64,000 nucleotides of DNA from Paenibacillus durus ATCC 35681 (GCF_000993825.1 NZ_CP011114.1:5394001-5458000), one strand, 5' to 3'; positions 9,091 through 17,829 are shown, counted from the stretch's first letter. Notes: generated from the sequence alone by a model not told the origin. Made by a program: numbers and translations.

Positions 9091-9525
9091 ATGTCCATGT
9101 CTTTTGAGCAATATATGAGGGATTCGATTCAACCGATGCGCGACGATCTGACCAGTATTGGCTTCACGGAGCTGAAAACTCCGGAGGAAGTAGAGGCCGC
9201 GCTGCCTAACGCCAAGGGAACCACGCTTGTCGTTGTCAACTCCGTATGCGGGTGCGCCGCCGGCCAGTGCCGTCCCGGTGTTGCCCAGGCCCTTAAGAAC
9301 GACGCGCTGCCGGATCATTTATTCACAGTCTTTGCCGGCCAGGAAAAGGAAGCGACCGCCAAAGCACGCGAGTATTTCGCTCCTTACCCGCCTTCTTCGC
9401 CTTCGATCGCCTTGATGAAGGATGGGGAGCTGGTGCATTTTATCGAGCGCCAAGGCGTGGAGAACCGTTCGGCTGGGGAAATCGCGGACGAGTTGAAGGA
9501 AATATTCGATCGTTACTGTAAATAA
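9091..9525 (+). CDS. BrxA/BrxB family bacilliredoxin
   Basis: A 144-residue thioredoxin-fold protein of the YphP/YqiW family that removes bacillithiol from oxidised protein cysteines. The active site reads NSVCGCAAGQCRPG (residues about 50-63), containing the diagnostic CGC motif. Length is typical. AAGGAGAG precedes the ATG. Its presence implies bacillithiol chemistry in this organism, in keeping with Bacillota. I cannot separate BrxA from BrxB by eye. It is monocistronic with its own promoter and terminator. Confidence 0.92.
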   Translation: MSMSFEQYMRDSIQPMRDDLTSIGFTELKTPEEVEAALPNAKGTTLVVVNSVCGCAAGQCRPGVAQALKNDALPDHLFTVFAGQEKEATAKAREYFAPYPPSSPSIALMKDGELVHFIERQGVENRSAGEIADELKEIFDRYCK

Positions 9526-9552
9526 GGCTCAAGAATCTAATATGCGATCACG

Positions 9553-9595
9553 TCCCGCCGTACCGTTTCTTTTGGGTGCTGCGGGATTGTTTTTG
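9553..9595 (+). terminator. Terminator after the bacilliredoxin gene
   Basis: TCCCGC pairs with GCGGGA, and an inner GTACC pairs with GGGTGC allowing one G-T. It is followed by TTGTTTTTG. Confidence 0.65.
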
Positions 9596-9634
9596 ATAAA
9601 AAGGTGTTGGAGCGATGAAAGTGAGTGAGCTGCA

Positions 9635-10444
9635 TTGAGCATACAAGAAGAGATTATTGCCGCCCTTGGCGTAAAACCGGCGGTTGATGCAGAAGCGGAA
9701 GTGCGGCAGAGAGCCGATTTTCTGAAAGCGTATATCTTGGAATCGGGAACCAGGGGATTGCTGATCGCTATAAGCGGGGGTATAGAGAGCGCGGTGGCTG
9801 CGGGCCTGTGCAAACGTGCGACAGATGAGCTGAGCGCTGAGCAAGGCAAGGAATATATTACGCTTGGCGTGTTCCAGCCTTACGGGGAGCAAGAGGATTC
9901 CGGGCACAGCTACGAGACGGCCAAAGCGCTCGGGCTTAAGTATACGGTGGAGACGAATATCGGGGATGCGGTTGACGAGATTACGCTGGAAACGGAGTAT
10001 GCTTTGAAGGCTATCGGGCAGCATCGCCATATGACGCATCGAGGCAAGGGAGAGCTCAAAGCGGGAGCGCGGATGGTGATCCAGCATGCGCTCTCCTTGG
10101 AGAACAACCTGCTGGTGGCCGGTACCGGCCATGCATCTGAAGCGATTTCCGGCCGCTGCGCCAAATGGGAAAGCGGAGCCGCTGATCTTGAGCCGCTCCG
10201 TTCCCTGAACCAGCGGCAGGTTCGCGAGCTGGCCTCTTATCTTGGCGTGCCGGCGGGAATCATCACGGCAGCGAAGGCCGCAGACCAGAGGGCGGGACAG
10301 ACAGATGAAGCCAAGCTAGGCAATACTGAAGAAGTAATCAGTGATTATCTGGAAGGGAAACGGGTAGAGCCCGCAGCAGCTGAACTGCTGGAGAGCTTCT
10401 ACCGCAAAGGGTCGTATAAGCGGAGCGCCATTCCCGGAATCTGA
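9635..10444 (+). CDS. NadE-like NAD synthetase with altered catalytic motifs
   Basis: Homologous along its 269 residues to ammonia-dependent NAD+ synthetase, the last step of NAD synthesis. The start MSIQEEIIAALGVKP mirrors the Bacillus NadE N-terminus and fixes the TTG at 9635, although its ribosome site is weak. The PP-loop reads ISGGIESAVA instead of the family SGGxDS: the metal-binding Asp is Glu. The second motif reads GTGHASEAISG instead of GTDHxAEA(V/I)TG, and KWESGAAD replaces K(Y)GDGGAD. The Glu in HASEA and the final Asp are kept. The fold should be intact but normal activity is doubtful. It could be a divergent paralogue of another NadE elsewhere. Confidence 0.75.
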   Translation: MSIQEEIIAALGVKPAVDAEAEVRQRADFLKAYILESGTRGLLIAISGGIESAVAAGLCKRATDELSAEQGKEYITLGVFQPYGEQEDSGHSYETAKALGLKYTVETNIGDAVDEITLETEYALKAIGQHRHMTHRGKGELKAGARMVIQHALSLENNLLVAGTGHASEAISGRCAKWESGAADLEPLRSLNQRQVRELASYLGVPAGIITAAKAADQRAGQTDEAKLGNTEEVISDYLEGKRVEPAAAELLESFYRKGSYKRSAIPGI

Positions 10445-10469
10445 ACCGGCCTCGCGCGATGTTAGCCGC

Positions 10470-10516
10470 ACCGCCGCGGCAGCCCTGCGCTAGATGCGCG
10501 GGCGGCCCGCGGCGGT
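10470..10516. terminator. GC-rich hairpin, possible terminator after nadE-like gene
   Basis: ACCGCCGCGG pairs perfectly with CCGCGGCGGT between convergent genes. Only ATTT follows on the plus strand, so termination efficiency is uncertain. Confidence 0.4.
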
Positions 10517-10541
10517 ATTTGCTCTTTCGGTCACAAGGCCG

Positions 10542-11366
10542 CTAAGAGCGCAGCACCTGGTCGATAAAGGCTTCGGTCGCGGCGATTGCCTGCTCCACTT
10601 GCGGAGTAGGCCCGGCAAACGGATGGACCGTTCCGAAGGTGTGGTCTCCCCCCGGAATCTGAACCCAGTCGATGTCCGGCCTGATGGCGGTCAGCTTCTC
10701 CGAGCCTTGCCGCAGGCGGGCGCCATCCTTGCTTCCCTGAATAAGCGTGACCGGGAATTTGGCCGTCCGCATCCGCTCGATAATATTGTAGCGCTCCTTC
10801 TGCCGCTCCAAATCCTCCAGAATGACGGCGTCCAGCGGCATTTGCTGTCCAGTCCGGCCGTTCAGAACATAGGCGCGGCCTGTTTCGCGCATGTCCTTTT
10901 TCTGCTCCTCCGTGAAGAGATCCAGATCAGTGACGCCGTTCCAGGAAATGACGCCGGCGACTTCGCCGGGTGTATCAAGGGCATGCAGCAGACAGACGCC
11001 TCCGCCCCGGCTGTGCCCGAGAAGGAAGAGCGGCAGTCCGCCGAGCTTGGGATGCTGGCTGAGATAGGAGAGCAGAACATTTAGGTCTTTGAGCTCACGG
11101 TGGTATGTATTGCGGGCGAACTTCTCAAGCTCAGTGAAATTCTGGAGATCCGCGCCGATTCCGCCATGGGAGAAATTGAATGTCACGACCTCATGCTTAC
11201 CGCTTAGCGATTCCGCGACATATGGAAACATTCCCCAATCTTTGAACCCTTTATAACCGTGCGCGATTACGATCAGGCTGTCTGCCTCTCCCCGGGAAGG
11301 GAAGCGGGTGCAGCGCAGAACGGAGTCATCCCCTGCGGGGATTTCAAAATTGATGCTTCGACTCAT
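10542..11366 (-). CDS. Alpha/beta hydrolase
   Basis: A 274-residue cytosolic hydrolase of the serine alpha/beta class. The nucleophile elbow is LLGHSRGGG near residue 110, an acid candidate is in IQGSKDGARL, and the His is in PGGDHTFG near residue 245. An early HGYKGFKDWG supplies the oxyanion-hole HG motif. I start at 11366, where AGAGGAGA lies 10 bases upstream; the frame runs on to 11516 but that extension crosses a hairpin and has no ribosome site. Substrate not predictable. It is divergent from acpS. Confidence 0.82.
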   Translation of the reverse strand: MSRSINFEIPAGDDSVLRCTRFPSRGEADSLIVIAHGYKGFKDWGMFPYVAESLSGKHEVVTFNFSHGGIGADLQNFTELEKFARNTYHRELKDLNVLLSYLSQHPKLGGLPLFLLGHSRGGGVCLLHALDTPGEVAGVISWNGVTDLDLFTEEQKKDMRETGRAYVLNGRTGQQMPLDAVILEDLERQKERYNIIERMRTAKFPVTLIQGSKDGARLRQGSEKLTAIRPDIDWVQIPGGDHTFGTVHPFAGPTPQVEQAIAATEAFIDQVLRS

Positions 11367-11400
11367 CAGAAAATGTCTCCTCTCTGTATGCCAAGGCGGC

Positions 11401-11448
11401 AAGTCCATGGCGGGTGCCGAAGCCGCTGCGGGAGCGGCGCATGGACTT
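11401..11448. promoter_or_regulatory. Stable hairpin between divergent hydrolase and acpS
   Basis: AAGTCCATG pairs with CATGGACTT (9 bp) and an inner GCCGCT pairs with AGCGGC. It lies 35-82 bases upstream of the hydrolase start. A T-rich tract follows on the plus strand, so it may be a terminator remnant or a leader structure; no function assigned. Confidence 0.4.
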
Positions 11449-11555
11449 CGGCGGTGTTTTCTTTTAAGATAGCAGAAAGCTTGCCTCAGCACTATACTAT
11501 CTATATCATTTCCCATATGAATTTACGGAAAAAGAAGAATTGAGGAGCGTGTACC

Positions 11556-11954
11556 TTGATATACGGAATCGGGAATGATGTGCTGGAGATTAACCGGATC
11601 GCCGTTCTGCTGGAAGGGCGGCTCGGCGGCAGGTTTGCGCGCCGCGTCCTGACCGAAGGCGAGCTTTCCGTGGCGCGAAGCCGGGGCGGTCTCACGGCGG
11701 AATATGCCGCCGGAAGGTTTGCGGCCAAGGAGGCCATCGTCAAGGCGTTCGGCTGCGGAATCGGGGCGGCGCTGGGATTTACGGATATAGAAATACTCCC
11801 AGGGAAGCTGGGCCGGCCGGAAGCGGTCATTTCAGGCGAAGCTTGGGCGAGGCTGAATCTGCCGGAAGGATACGATTACATCATTCACCTTACGATCACG
11901 CATACCCGGGATCTGGCATCGGCCTTTGCCGTTGTCGAGCAGCGGGCGCATTAG
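11556..11954 (+). CDS. acpS: Holo-[acyl-carrier-protein] synthase
   Basis: Transfers 4'-phosphopantetheine from CoA to the serine of acyl carrier protein, activating fatty-acid synthesis. 132 residues, slightly longer than the usual ~120. The metal-binding IGNDVLEINRI motif is at residues 4-14 and FAAKEAIVKAFG, with the second metal Glu, is at about 52-63. The TTG start is supported by GAGGAGCG 10 bases upstream. It is followed by the 216-bp foldback element and then mutY, an unusual neighbourhood because acpS often precedes alr in Bacillus. Confidence 0.93.
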   Translation: MIYGIGNDVLEINRIAVLLEGRLGGRFARRVLTEGELSVARSRGGLTAEYAAGRFAAKEAIVKAFGCGIGAALGFTDIEILPGKLGRPEAVISGEAWARLNLPEGYDYIIHLTITHTRDLASAFAVVEQRAH

Positions 11955-11975
11955 CCGGGCAGCGGGTTTTCAACA

Positions 11976-12191
11976 TATATAAGATGAACTTGAAAAATAA
12001 CATCCGGGTAAGGAGTAACGAAGGGGAAGTTTGGAACTGTAGGAGCGATAGCGATCGCCTTTGTCTCCGGATTTCATCCGCGAAGAGCGGTTTTAATTGA
12101 GAAATCTGGGGACAACAGCGGCCGGAAGTCCAAACATTCCTCGTAGTTACGACTGATATCTGATGGGAAAATCTTAAGTTCATTTTATATA
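11976..12191. repeat. Foldback (MITE-like) element with terminal inverted repeats
   Basis: The ends TATATAAGATGAACTT (11976) and AAGTTCATTTTATATA (to 12191) are inverted repeats, 15 of 16 matching. Inside, the strand folds on itself again: GTTTGGA opposite TCCAAAC, GTAAC opposite GTTAC, and TTGTCTCCGGATTTC opposite GAAATCTGGGGACAA. No open frame of note. It fills the gap between acpS and mutY. TA-rich ends would fit a TA-targeting transposase, but they do not match the nearby IS630 ends. Confidence 0.7.
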
Positions 12192-12223
12192 AACTTCGAA
12201 TTAAAACAGCAAGGAGCGTAAAC

Positions 12224-13474
12224 ATGGCACAGGATGAAGAACAGCGGGACATGGAGAGGCGGGAGGACATGGCGTTCTTCAGCCGCCATTTGCTGGAGTG
12301 GTACCACGGGCAGAAGCGCGATTTGCCGTGGCGGCGCTCCCGCGACCCTTATCATATATGGGTATCGGAAATTATGCTGCAGCAGACCCGGGTGGATACG
12401 GTCATCCCGTATTTCAACCGCTTTATCGGGCAGTTTCCCACAATTGAATCTTTGGCCGATGCGCCGGAGGAAGAGGTGCTGAAATGCTGGGAAGGGCTCG
12501 GCTACTACTCCAGAGCCCGGAACTTGCAGCATGCCGCAAGACAGGTGAAGGAATCCTACGGCGGGAAGGTTCCGGACGACCGCGAAGCGGTATTCGGGTT
12601 GAAGGGCGTAGGCCCTTATACGGCGGGGGCGATTCTCAGCATCGCTTTTAACCGGCCGGAGCCGGCGGTGGACGGGAATGTCATGCGGGTGCTGTCCCGC
12701 TTCTTTCTGATTGAGGACGATATCGCCAAGGCCAAGACCCGGGTCAAAATGGAAGTATTAGCAAAGGAGCTTATTCCTAGCGACGAAGCGTCCCATTTCA
12801 ATCAGGCGCTGATGGAACACGGGGCGCTGGTCTGCACCCCGAAATCGCCGCGCTGCCTGGTCTGCCCGGTGATGGAACGCTGCGCCGGGCGGCTCGCGGG
12901 CCGCGAGACCTCGCTGCCCGTCAAGACCAAGGCCAAGCCGCCGCGCCCGGAAACGCGGCTCGCGGCCCTGGTGGAGGGCCGCGGCGAGCACGCGGGCCGG
13001 GTGCTGATCCGGCAGCGGCCGTCCAGCGGGCTTCTGGCCCGCATGTGGGAGCTGCCGCACTGGCCGGCGCCGGAGGCTCCCGGCGCCGGCGCCGCGCGGC
13101 CGGGCGATGCGGCCGCGATGGACCGGCTGCGCCGGTCCCTGGCCGAGGCGGGGATCGCCGCCCGGCCGGAGGGGCATTTTATGGCTGCCGAGCACACGTT
13201 CAGCCATATCCATTGGACCCTGCAGGTGTACCGCTGCAGGGAGGAGGCGCTTCCGCTGCCTGTGGCGGCGGAAGCTCGGGCGCCGTACGCTACGGAGCGT
13301 ACGGCCGAAGCGGCGCCTGAGCTCTTCGCCGACGAGAGCGGGCAATCCGCGGAACGGGCGGAAATGCGCTGGATTGGGCGCGGGGACATGGCGCAATACG
13401 CTTTTCCGAACGTATTTCTTAAGCTGTTGAACGCCTACTTCGATGACAGGGATGCCGCAGCATCCGGCGGGTAG
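12224..13474 (+). CDS. mutY: A/G-specific adenine glycosylase
   Basis: Removes adenine mispaired with 8-oxoguanine. 416 residues. The HhH-GPD domain occupies about 20-220: EIMLQQTRVDTVIPYF, the helix-hairpin-helix at GLKGVGPYTAGAILS, and the catalytic Asp in AVDGNVMRVLSR. The iron-sulfur loop is CTPKSPRCLVCPVMERC (C-x6-C-x2-C-x5-C). A Nudix-like C-terminal domain recognises 8-oxoG; it carries extra Ala/Pro/Gly-rich insertions (around residues 285-300 and 345-365), making the protein longer than Bacillus MutY (~370). GC content rises sharply in these insertions. CAAGGAG precedes the ATG. Confidence 0.94.
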   Translation: MAQDEEQRDMERREDMAFFSRHLLEWYHGQKRDLPWRRSRDPYHIWVSEIMLQQTRVDTVIPYFNRFIGQFPTIESLADAPEEEVLKCWEGLGYYSRARNLQHAARQVKESYGGKVPDDREAVFGLKGVGPYTAGAILSIAFNRPEPAVDGNVMRVLSRFFLIEDDIAKAKTRVKMEVLAKELIPSDEASHFNQALMEHGALVCTPKSPRCLVCPVMERCAGRLAGRETSLPVKTKAKPPRPETRLAALVEGRGEHAGRVLIRQRPSSGLLARMWELPHWPAPEAPGAGAARPGDAAAMDRLRRSLAEAGIAARPEGHFMAAEHTFSHIHWTLQVYRCREEALPLPVAAEARAPYATERTAEAAPELFADESGQSAERAEMRWIGRGDMAQYAFPNVFLKLLNAYFDDRDAAASGG

Positions 13475-13582
13475 GATGCTTAGCCGGAATGTTCTGCCTC
13501 CACAGGGCGGCTTTAGCGAGATTGCCAAAGCCCGGTCCGCCGGTTCGTAAGCGCCATTTCGGCAGAATGAAGGAATAAACAT

Positions 13583-13615
13583 AAAAAGGGATTGCCCCGT
13601 GCGGGACAATCCCTT
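13583..13615 (-). terminator. Terminator of sodA
   Basis: AAGGGATTG pairs with CAATCCCTT, with an inner CCCG/CGGG, and a TTTTT run follows on the minus strand. It lies beyond repeat copy B, so that repeat would be in the sodA 3' untranslated region. Confidence 0.8.
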
Positions 13616-13618
13616 CTT

Positions 13619-13721
13619 CAAAATATAAGACTTTATAAGCTTCGCGCCTATCGTTTGGTCTTATACTTCTACGAGAAACGGATGCCCTCCTATTACGGGG
13701 ACGGCGCAGCCGTTTCTTCTT
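13619..13721 (+). repeat. Dispersed two-hairpin repeat, copy B
   Basis: Same organisation as copy A at 7083: AAATATAAGAC opposite GTCTTATACTT, then AGAAACG opposite CGTTTCT with an inner CTCC/GGGG stem that differs in sequence from copy A yet still pairs. It sits between convergent mutY and sodA, inside the probable sodA 3' UTR. Confidence 0.75.
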
Positions 13722-13759
13722 GCTATGGTTTGAACTTGCTGTACAAATCCGTCAGCGGT

Positions 13760-14368
13760 TTACTTCGCGCTGTCGTAGAGTTTGCCGACGGCTTCCCAGT
13801 TTACAACGTTCCAGAATGCTTTGATGTAGTCAGGGCGTTTGTTTTGATATTTCAGGTAGTAGGCATGCTCCCATACGTCAAGTCCGAGCAGCGGAGTCGC
13901 GCCTTCCATCAATGGGCTGTCTTGGTTAGGCGTGCTGGTCACGAACAGTTTGCCGTCCTTGAGCGCGAGCCAAGCCCAGCCGCTGCCGAAGCGGGTTGTT
14001 GCCGCCACAGCGAAGTCTTCCTTGAATTTCTCGAAGCCGCCCAGCTCGCTGTCAATAGCGCCGGCCAATGCTCCGGTTGGAGCTCCACCGGCATTCGGTC
14101 CAATCGTTTCCCAGAACAGGGAGTGGTTAGCGTGACCTCCGCCATTGTTGCGTACTGCGGTGCGGATCGCTTCCGGTACGGCATCCAGATTGGAAATCAG
14201 TTCTTCCAGACCTTTGCCTTGCAGTTCGGGTGCCTTTTCCAGTGCGGCGTTGAGATTGGTCACATAGGTGTTGTGGTGTCTGTCGTGATGAATCTCCATC
14301 GTTGTAGCATCGATGTGCGGTTCGAGAGCGTCATTTGGATAAGGAAGTGCCGGTAATTCAAATGCCAT
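13760..14368 (-). CDS. sodA: Manganese superoxide dismutase
   Basis: Cytosolic dismutation of superoxide. 202 residues, the standard length. Metal ligands are visible as the His in EIHHDRHH (residue 27), the His in NHSLFWE (near 82), and the Asp and His in [14 protein letters not shown] (near 164 and 168). The second-sphere Gln comes in the Mn-type position, [16 protein letters not shown] lies 7 bases before the ATG. It is monocistronic, with a long (about 500 bases) upstream gap that may hold its control region. The window carries a second, larger SOD at 17830. Confidence 0.96.
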   Translation of the reverse strand: MAFELPALPYPNDALEPHIDATTMEIHHDRHHNTYVTNLNAALEKAPELQGKGLEELISNLDAVPEAIRTAVRNNGGGHANHSLFWETIGPNAGGAPTGALAGAIDSELGGFEKFKEDFAVAATTRFGSGWAWLALKDGKLFVTSTPNQDSPLMEGATPLLGLDVWEHAYYLKYQNKRPDYIKAFWNVVNWEAVGKLYDSAK

Positions 14369-14864
14369 GGAAAAATCCCTCCTGAATTGTAATTGGAATT
14401 TGTATAGATAAAAGACTCTGCCGCTTGCGGGGCGCCATAATCTTTTATGTCAATGTCAATTATAGGTCCTGCTTCCAAGCTCATATTCATATTAAACCGT
14501 ATCTGAAAGGAGAATGCAACACTAAACAAACTAAAACGTTTATAAAGTAAATCAACTGTAATTCCCGACAAAATTAGCCACAATGTATGTAAACCCGATG
14601 TTAACTACGTTAATATTTCCTGAAAAAAGCAACCTATACACTAAATTCTTCCTGAAAGATGAACAATTTGTATAAAGTGCCGTGAATCCGCTTACTTACA
14701 AGCGCTTACGCGATAAAAGTAATGATATCGCCCGAAATATATGTTTTAATAGAAATAAGAGCAGGCATTCCTCGCTAGTTGATGCTTTTTATGCCCTCCT
14801 GAATATAAAGGGAACTCCTTCTTTTTGTAAAATCCAAAGCTAAAGAAAAGGGAGACTGTAAAGA
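14369..14864. other. Intergenic region between sodA and the GNAT gene
   Basis: AT-rich divergent gap with no open frame that looks coding. Multiple TATAAT- and TTGACA-like words occur on the sodA strand near 14440-14460 but none forms a clear 17-base-spaced pair. One cre-like site is listed separately. Nothing else recognised. Confidence 0.5.
14697..14710 (+). promoter_or_regulatory. Weak cre-like site
   Basis: TACAAGCGCTTACG resembles the CcpA operator core (WTGNAANCGNWNNCW), with mismatches at the second and last positions. It lies about 155 bases before the GNAT gene. Speculative. Confidence 0.2.
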
Positions 14865-15284
14865 ATGCACGTTCGTTCCTTTCAATTAAGCGACGTAAGT
14901 CCAGTGACTGAACTGCTGCAAGCCGCCTTATCTGAAGAATGTTTCGAGAACACCATCGAACCCTTATCCAGACAGCTTTCATGGGATTCCAATCTCATTG
15001 TTGTTGCGGAAGAAGAAGGGGAAATTGTCGGAGCGCTGATTGGCACGATTGAGAGAAATTATGGTTGTTATTTCCGTATTGCCGTTCATCCCGATTATCG
15101 CCGCAGAGGAATCGGCAGAAGTCTTGTATCCGCTATGGAGAATAGATTTCAAGCGCGCAAGGTCAACGGAATTTACGTTGTCGGCGACGAGCATAACGAG
15201 GCTGCCCTCCCCCTGTACGAAGCGATGGGTTATGGCGAGAACCAGATCTTTAAATCGGTGCGAAAGCTGAGCATCGTCGGGTGA
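14865..15284 (+). CDS. GNAT family N-acetyltransferase
   Basis: A 139-residue acetyl-CoA-dependent acetyltransferase. The acetyl-CoA pyrophosphate loop is RRRGIGRSLVSAM (residues about 83-95), preceded by the beta-4 strand YFRIAVHPDYR and followed by the C-terminal GDEHNEAALPLYEAMGY, the usual motif B. Close in style to RimI/YkkB-type small acetylases; the acceptor is not predictable. AAAAGGGAGA precedes the ATG. Monocistronic with a terminator. Confidence 0.87.
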   Translation: MHVRSFQLSDVSPVTELLQAALSEECFENTIEPLSRQLSWDSNLIVVAEEEGEIVGALIGTIERNYGCYFRIAVHPDYRRRGIGRSLVSAMENRFQARKVNGIYVVGDEHNEAALPLYEAMGYGENQIFKSVRKLSIVG

Positions 15285-15377
15285 TTAAGGACAGGTTAGC
15301 CGGCATTGCGAAAGCGGAAACATTAACCATATAAGAGCAGCGCCACCGGAGCCGGGAGACGGTTCCTTTTCCACTTC

Positions 15378-15423
15378 AGCATATCATCCCTACGTTGCAA
15401 ACGGTAGGGAGATATGCTTTTCT
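15378..15423 (+). terminator. Terminator after the GNAT gene
   Basis: AGCATATC and CCCTAC arms pair with GTAGGG and GATATGCT, followed by TTTTCTATT. Confidence 0.75.
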
Positions 15424-15498
15424 ATTGTCAAGACGTTATCCGAATAGAATGTAGAATGAAATTGGCTGTACACGATGACCTGAGAGGAGGCGGAGGTA

Positions 15499-16683
15499 AT
15501 GAACACCCCGGAATACACATCTTATGCGCCCCCGCCCCCAAGGTGGGAGAGCCTGAAGAAAGAAATCAAGGAAGCGGCGCAGACGCTCGGTATTGACGAT
15601 ATCGGATTTACGACGGCGGAGCCGTTTCTTTTTTTGAAAAATCTGCTGCAGGAGCACCGGGACAAGGGCTATGATTCCGGCTTTGAGGAGCCGGATTTGG
15701 ACAAGCGAACGATTCCCGCGCTGCGGGAAGGAGAGGCGAAGTCAATCATCGCCATCGCGGTGGCCTATCCGTCCAAAATGGACAATCCTCCAAAGTCCGA
15801 GCCGGGTGAGCGCAGGGGCATTCTGGCGAGATCGGCCTGGGGCCGGGATTATCATCTCGTGCTGCGCGAGGCGCTGGAACGTCTGGAAGCGTTTATCCGT
15901 CAGCGGGTGCCTGATGCCGTGATGGAGAGCATGGTGGATACCGGCGTTCTGGTGGACCGGGCGGTGGCGGAGCGGGCGGGCATCGGCTTCAGCGGCAAAA
16001 ACTGCGCGGTCATTTCGCCGAAATGGGGCTCGTGGATTTATCTCGGCGAGATGATCACGAATATTCCCTTTCCGCCGGACACGCCCGTAACGGAAGGCTG
16101 CGGCACATGCACGAAATGCATTGACGCCTGTCCCACGGGGGCGCTTGTCGGGCCTGGAGAGCTTAACGCCCAGGCTTGTATCTCTTACCTGACGCAGACC
16201 AAAGGCTTTCTTGACGAGACGTACATGGCCAAAATCGGCAACCGTCTGTACGGCTGCGATACTTGCCAGATTGTCTGCCCCCACAACCGGGGAAAGAACT
16301 GGAATCACCATGAAGAGCTGCTGCCCGATCCCGAGCAGGCAAAGCCGCTGCTGCTGCCGATTCTTGACCTCAGCAACCGCGAGTTCAAGGAGAAATTCGG
16401 AAGCAGCGCCGCCGCCTGGAGAGGGAAAAAGCCCATCCAGCGCAACGCCGTTATCGCGCTCGGCAATTTCAAAGACGCGTCCGCCGTGCCGAAGCTGAGC
16501 GAAGTGCTGCTCCGTGACCCGCGTCCCGAATTGCGCGGCGCGGCGGCCTGGGCGCTTGGCGCCATCGGCGGCGAAGCGGCGCTTGCGGCTGTGGAGCTTG
16601 CGCTGGAGAGTGAGCAGGACGAGGAAGTCGCCGGACGTTTGGGCCGGGCGAAGTCCCGGCTGGCAGGCCCAATAGACCCTTAA
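15499..16683 (+). CDS. queG: Epoxyqueuosine reductase
   Basis: Last step of queuosine biosynthesis: cobalamin- and iron-sulfur-dependent reduction of epoxyqueuosine in tRNA. 394 residues. Two 4Fe-4S clusters are marked by CGTCTKCIDACPTGAL and YGCDTCQIVCPHN. The cobalamin-binding region precedes them (DTGVLVDRAVAERAGIGF with catalytic Asp). The C-terminal ~70 residues form a HEAT-like repeat (RNAVIALGNFKD, LRGAAAWALGAIGG). GAGGCGGAGG precedes the ATG. It stands alone rather than with other que genes. Confidence 0.94.
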   Translation: MNTPEYTSYAPPPPRWESLKKEIKEAAQTLGIDDIGFTTAEPFLFLKNLLQEHRDKGYDSGFEEPDLDKRTIPALREGEAKSIIAIAVAYPSKMDNPPKSEPGERRGILARSAWGRDYHLVLREALERLEAFIRQRVPDAVMESMVDTGVLVDRAVAERAGIGFSGKNCAVISPKWGSWIYLGEMITNIPFPPDTPVTEGCGTCTKCIDACPTGALVGPGELNAQACISYLTQTKGFLDETYMAKIGNRLYGCDTCQIVCPHNRGKNWNHHEELLPDPEQAKPLLLPILDLSNREFKEKFGSSAAAWRGKKPIQRNAVIALGNFKDASAVPKLSEVLLRDPRPELRGAAAWALGAIGGEAALAAVELALESEQDEEVAGRLGRAKSRLAGPIDP

Positions 16684-16717
16684 CAGCAGAAGCGGACGGA
16701 CAGTTTCGGATTCCCAA

Positions 16718-16746
16718 TTGCTGTCCAGTTCTTGAAATGCTATGAT
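16718..16746 (+). promoter_or_regulatory. Promoter of yneF-folE
   Basis: TTGCTG and TATGAT with a 17-base spacer, about 55 bases before the yneF start. Confidence 0.5.
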
Positions 16747-16801
16747 AGATTCGCGCGCGTTAAGCTGCGCGTCATATTACAGCTCAGAGGTGGGTTTTTA
16801 A

Positions 16802-17056
16802 ATGACTATTGCACTTCCTATTATTACGCTGGTTGTGGGGCTGCTCGGCGGCTTTTTTATCGGTGTATATTATCTGCGCAGGCAAATGACCAGCATGCAG
16901 AATGATCCGGAGATGCTGCAAAAGGTTGCCAAGCAGATGGGATATAATTTGAACAGTAAGCAAATGCAGCGCGCCCAGCAAATGATGAAGAACCAGAACG
17001 TGCCGGGACGTGGTCCGTCCGGCGGAAATAAAGGACCAAAAAGAAAGAGCAAGTAA
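16802..17056 (+). CDS. yneF: YneF family membrane protein (UPF0154)
   Basis: An 84-residue protein with one N-terminal membrane helix (IITLVVGLLGGFFIGVYYL) and a short cytosolic tail. The signature NDPEMLQKVAKQMGYNLNSK matches the conserved UPF0154 core, while the basic tail (GNKGPKRKSK) is variable. Function not established. Ribosome site AGAGGTGGG. It lies 50 bases upstream of folE and probably shares its transcript. Confidence 0.92.
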   Translation: MTIALPIITLVVGLLGGFFIGVYYLRRQMTSMQNDPEMLQKVAKQMGYNLNSKQMQRAQQMMKNQNVPGRGPSGGNKGPKRKSK

Positions 17057-17107
17057 CCGGACTGGGCTTCCGCTTGTCAGCGGGGACGGTCTGAAGGAGG
17101 AAGTTTC

Positions 17108-17701
17108 ATGGGCGGAGTCAAAGATTATGTGAATGGCAGCGTGTCGGCCAACCGTGAGAAGATAGAGTATCATGTTCAGAAAATATTGGAGCTGATCGGC
17201 GAGGATACCGGAAGGGAAGGGCTGCTGGAGACGCCTGCCCGGGTAACGCGGATGTACGAGGAGATTTTCGCCGGATATTCCGTCGACCCTAGAGAAGTTC
17301 TTGGTGTTACTTTTAATGAGTCCCATGAAGAGCTCGTTATTGTCAAGGACATCGTCTATTACAGCCAGTGCGAACACCATATGGCTCCTTTCTTCGGCAA
17401 GGTGCATATCGGGTACATTCCGAGCGGACGCATTGCCGGGCTAAGCAAGCTGGCGCGGCTGGTGGAAGCCGTGACGCGCCGCCTGCAGGTGCAGGAGCGC
17501 ATCACCACGCAAATCGCCGACATCATGACCGAAGTGCTGAATCCGAATGGTGTCATGGTGGTTGTCGAAGGAGAGCATCTGTGCATGTGCGCCCGGGGCG
17601 TCAAGAAGCCGGGCAGCAAGACGGTTACCTCGGCTGTTAGGGGAATCTTCCGTGAGAACCCGGCTACCCGGGCGGAATTTCTGTCATTAATCAAGGAATA
17701 A
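17108..17701 (+). CDS. folE: GTP cyclohydrolase I
   Basis: Converts GTP to dihydroneopterin triphosphate, the first step of folate synthesis. 197 residues, typical. The zinc and catalytic motif is [18 protein letters not shown] (residues about 88-105) and the distal zinc Cys is in [15 protein letters not shown]. The RETPARV-type helix ([14 protein letters not shown]) near residue 39 also fits. GAAGGAGGAAG precedes the ATG. Followed by a strong terminator shared with the convergent SOD gene. Confidence 0.96.
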   Translation: MGGVKDYVNGSVSANREKIEYHVQKILELIGEDTGREGLLETPARVTRMYEEIFAGYSVDPREVLGVTFNESHEELVIVKDIVYYSQCEHHMAPFFGKVHIGYIPSGRIAGLSKLARLVEAVTRRLQVQERITTQIADIMTEVLNPNGVMVVVEGEHLCMCARGVKKPGSKTVTSAVRGIFRENPATRAEFLSLIKE

Positions 17702-17715
17702 CGGTATCGGCGGCA

Positions 17716-17753
17716 AACCGGCCCCCTGAAATTTTTCAGGGGGCCGGTTATTT
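17716..17753 (+). terminator. Terminator after folE
   Basis: AACCGGCCCCCTGAAA folds back on TTCAGGGGGCCGGTT with a very short loop, followed by ATTT. Very stable, probably used by both convergent genes. Confidence 0.85.
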
Positions 17754-17829
17754 AATGATGAAATATTCGGGGCCTAGAAAAGTATTTGGAATAAGCTTCG
17801 AAGCTAAGGCTTCTCTTTTTATGGCTGCT

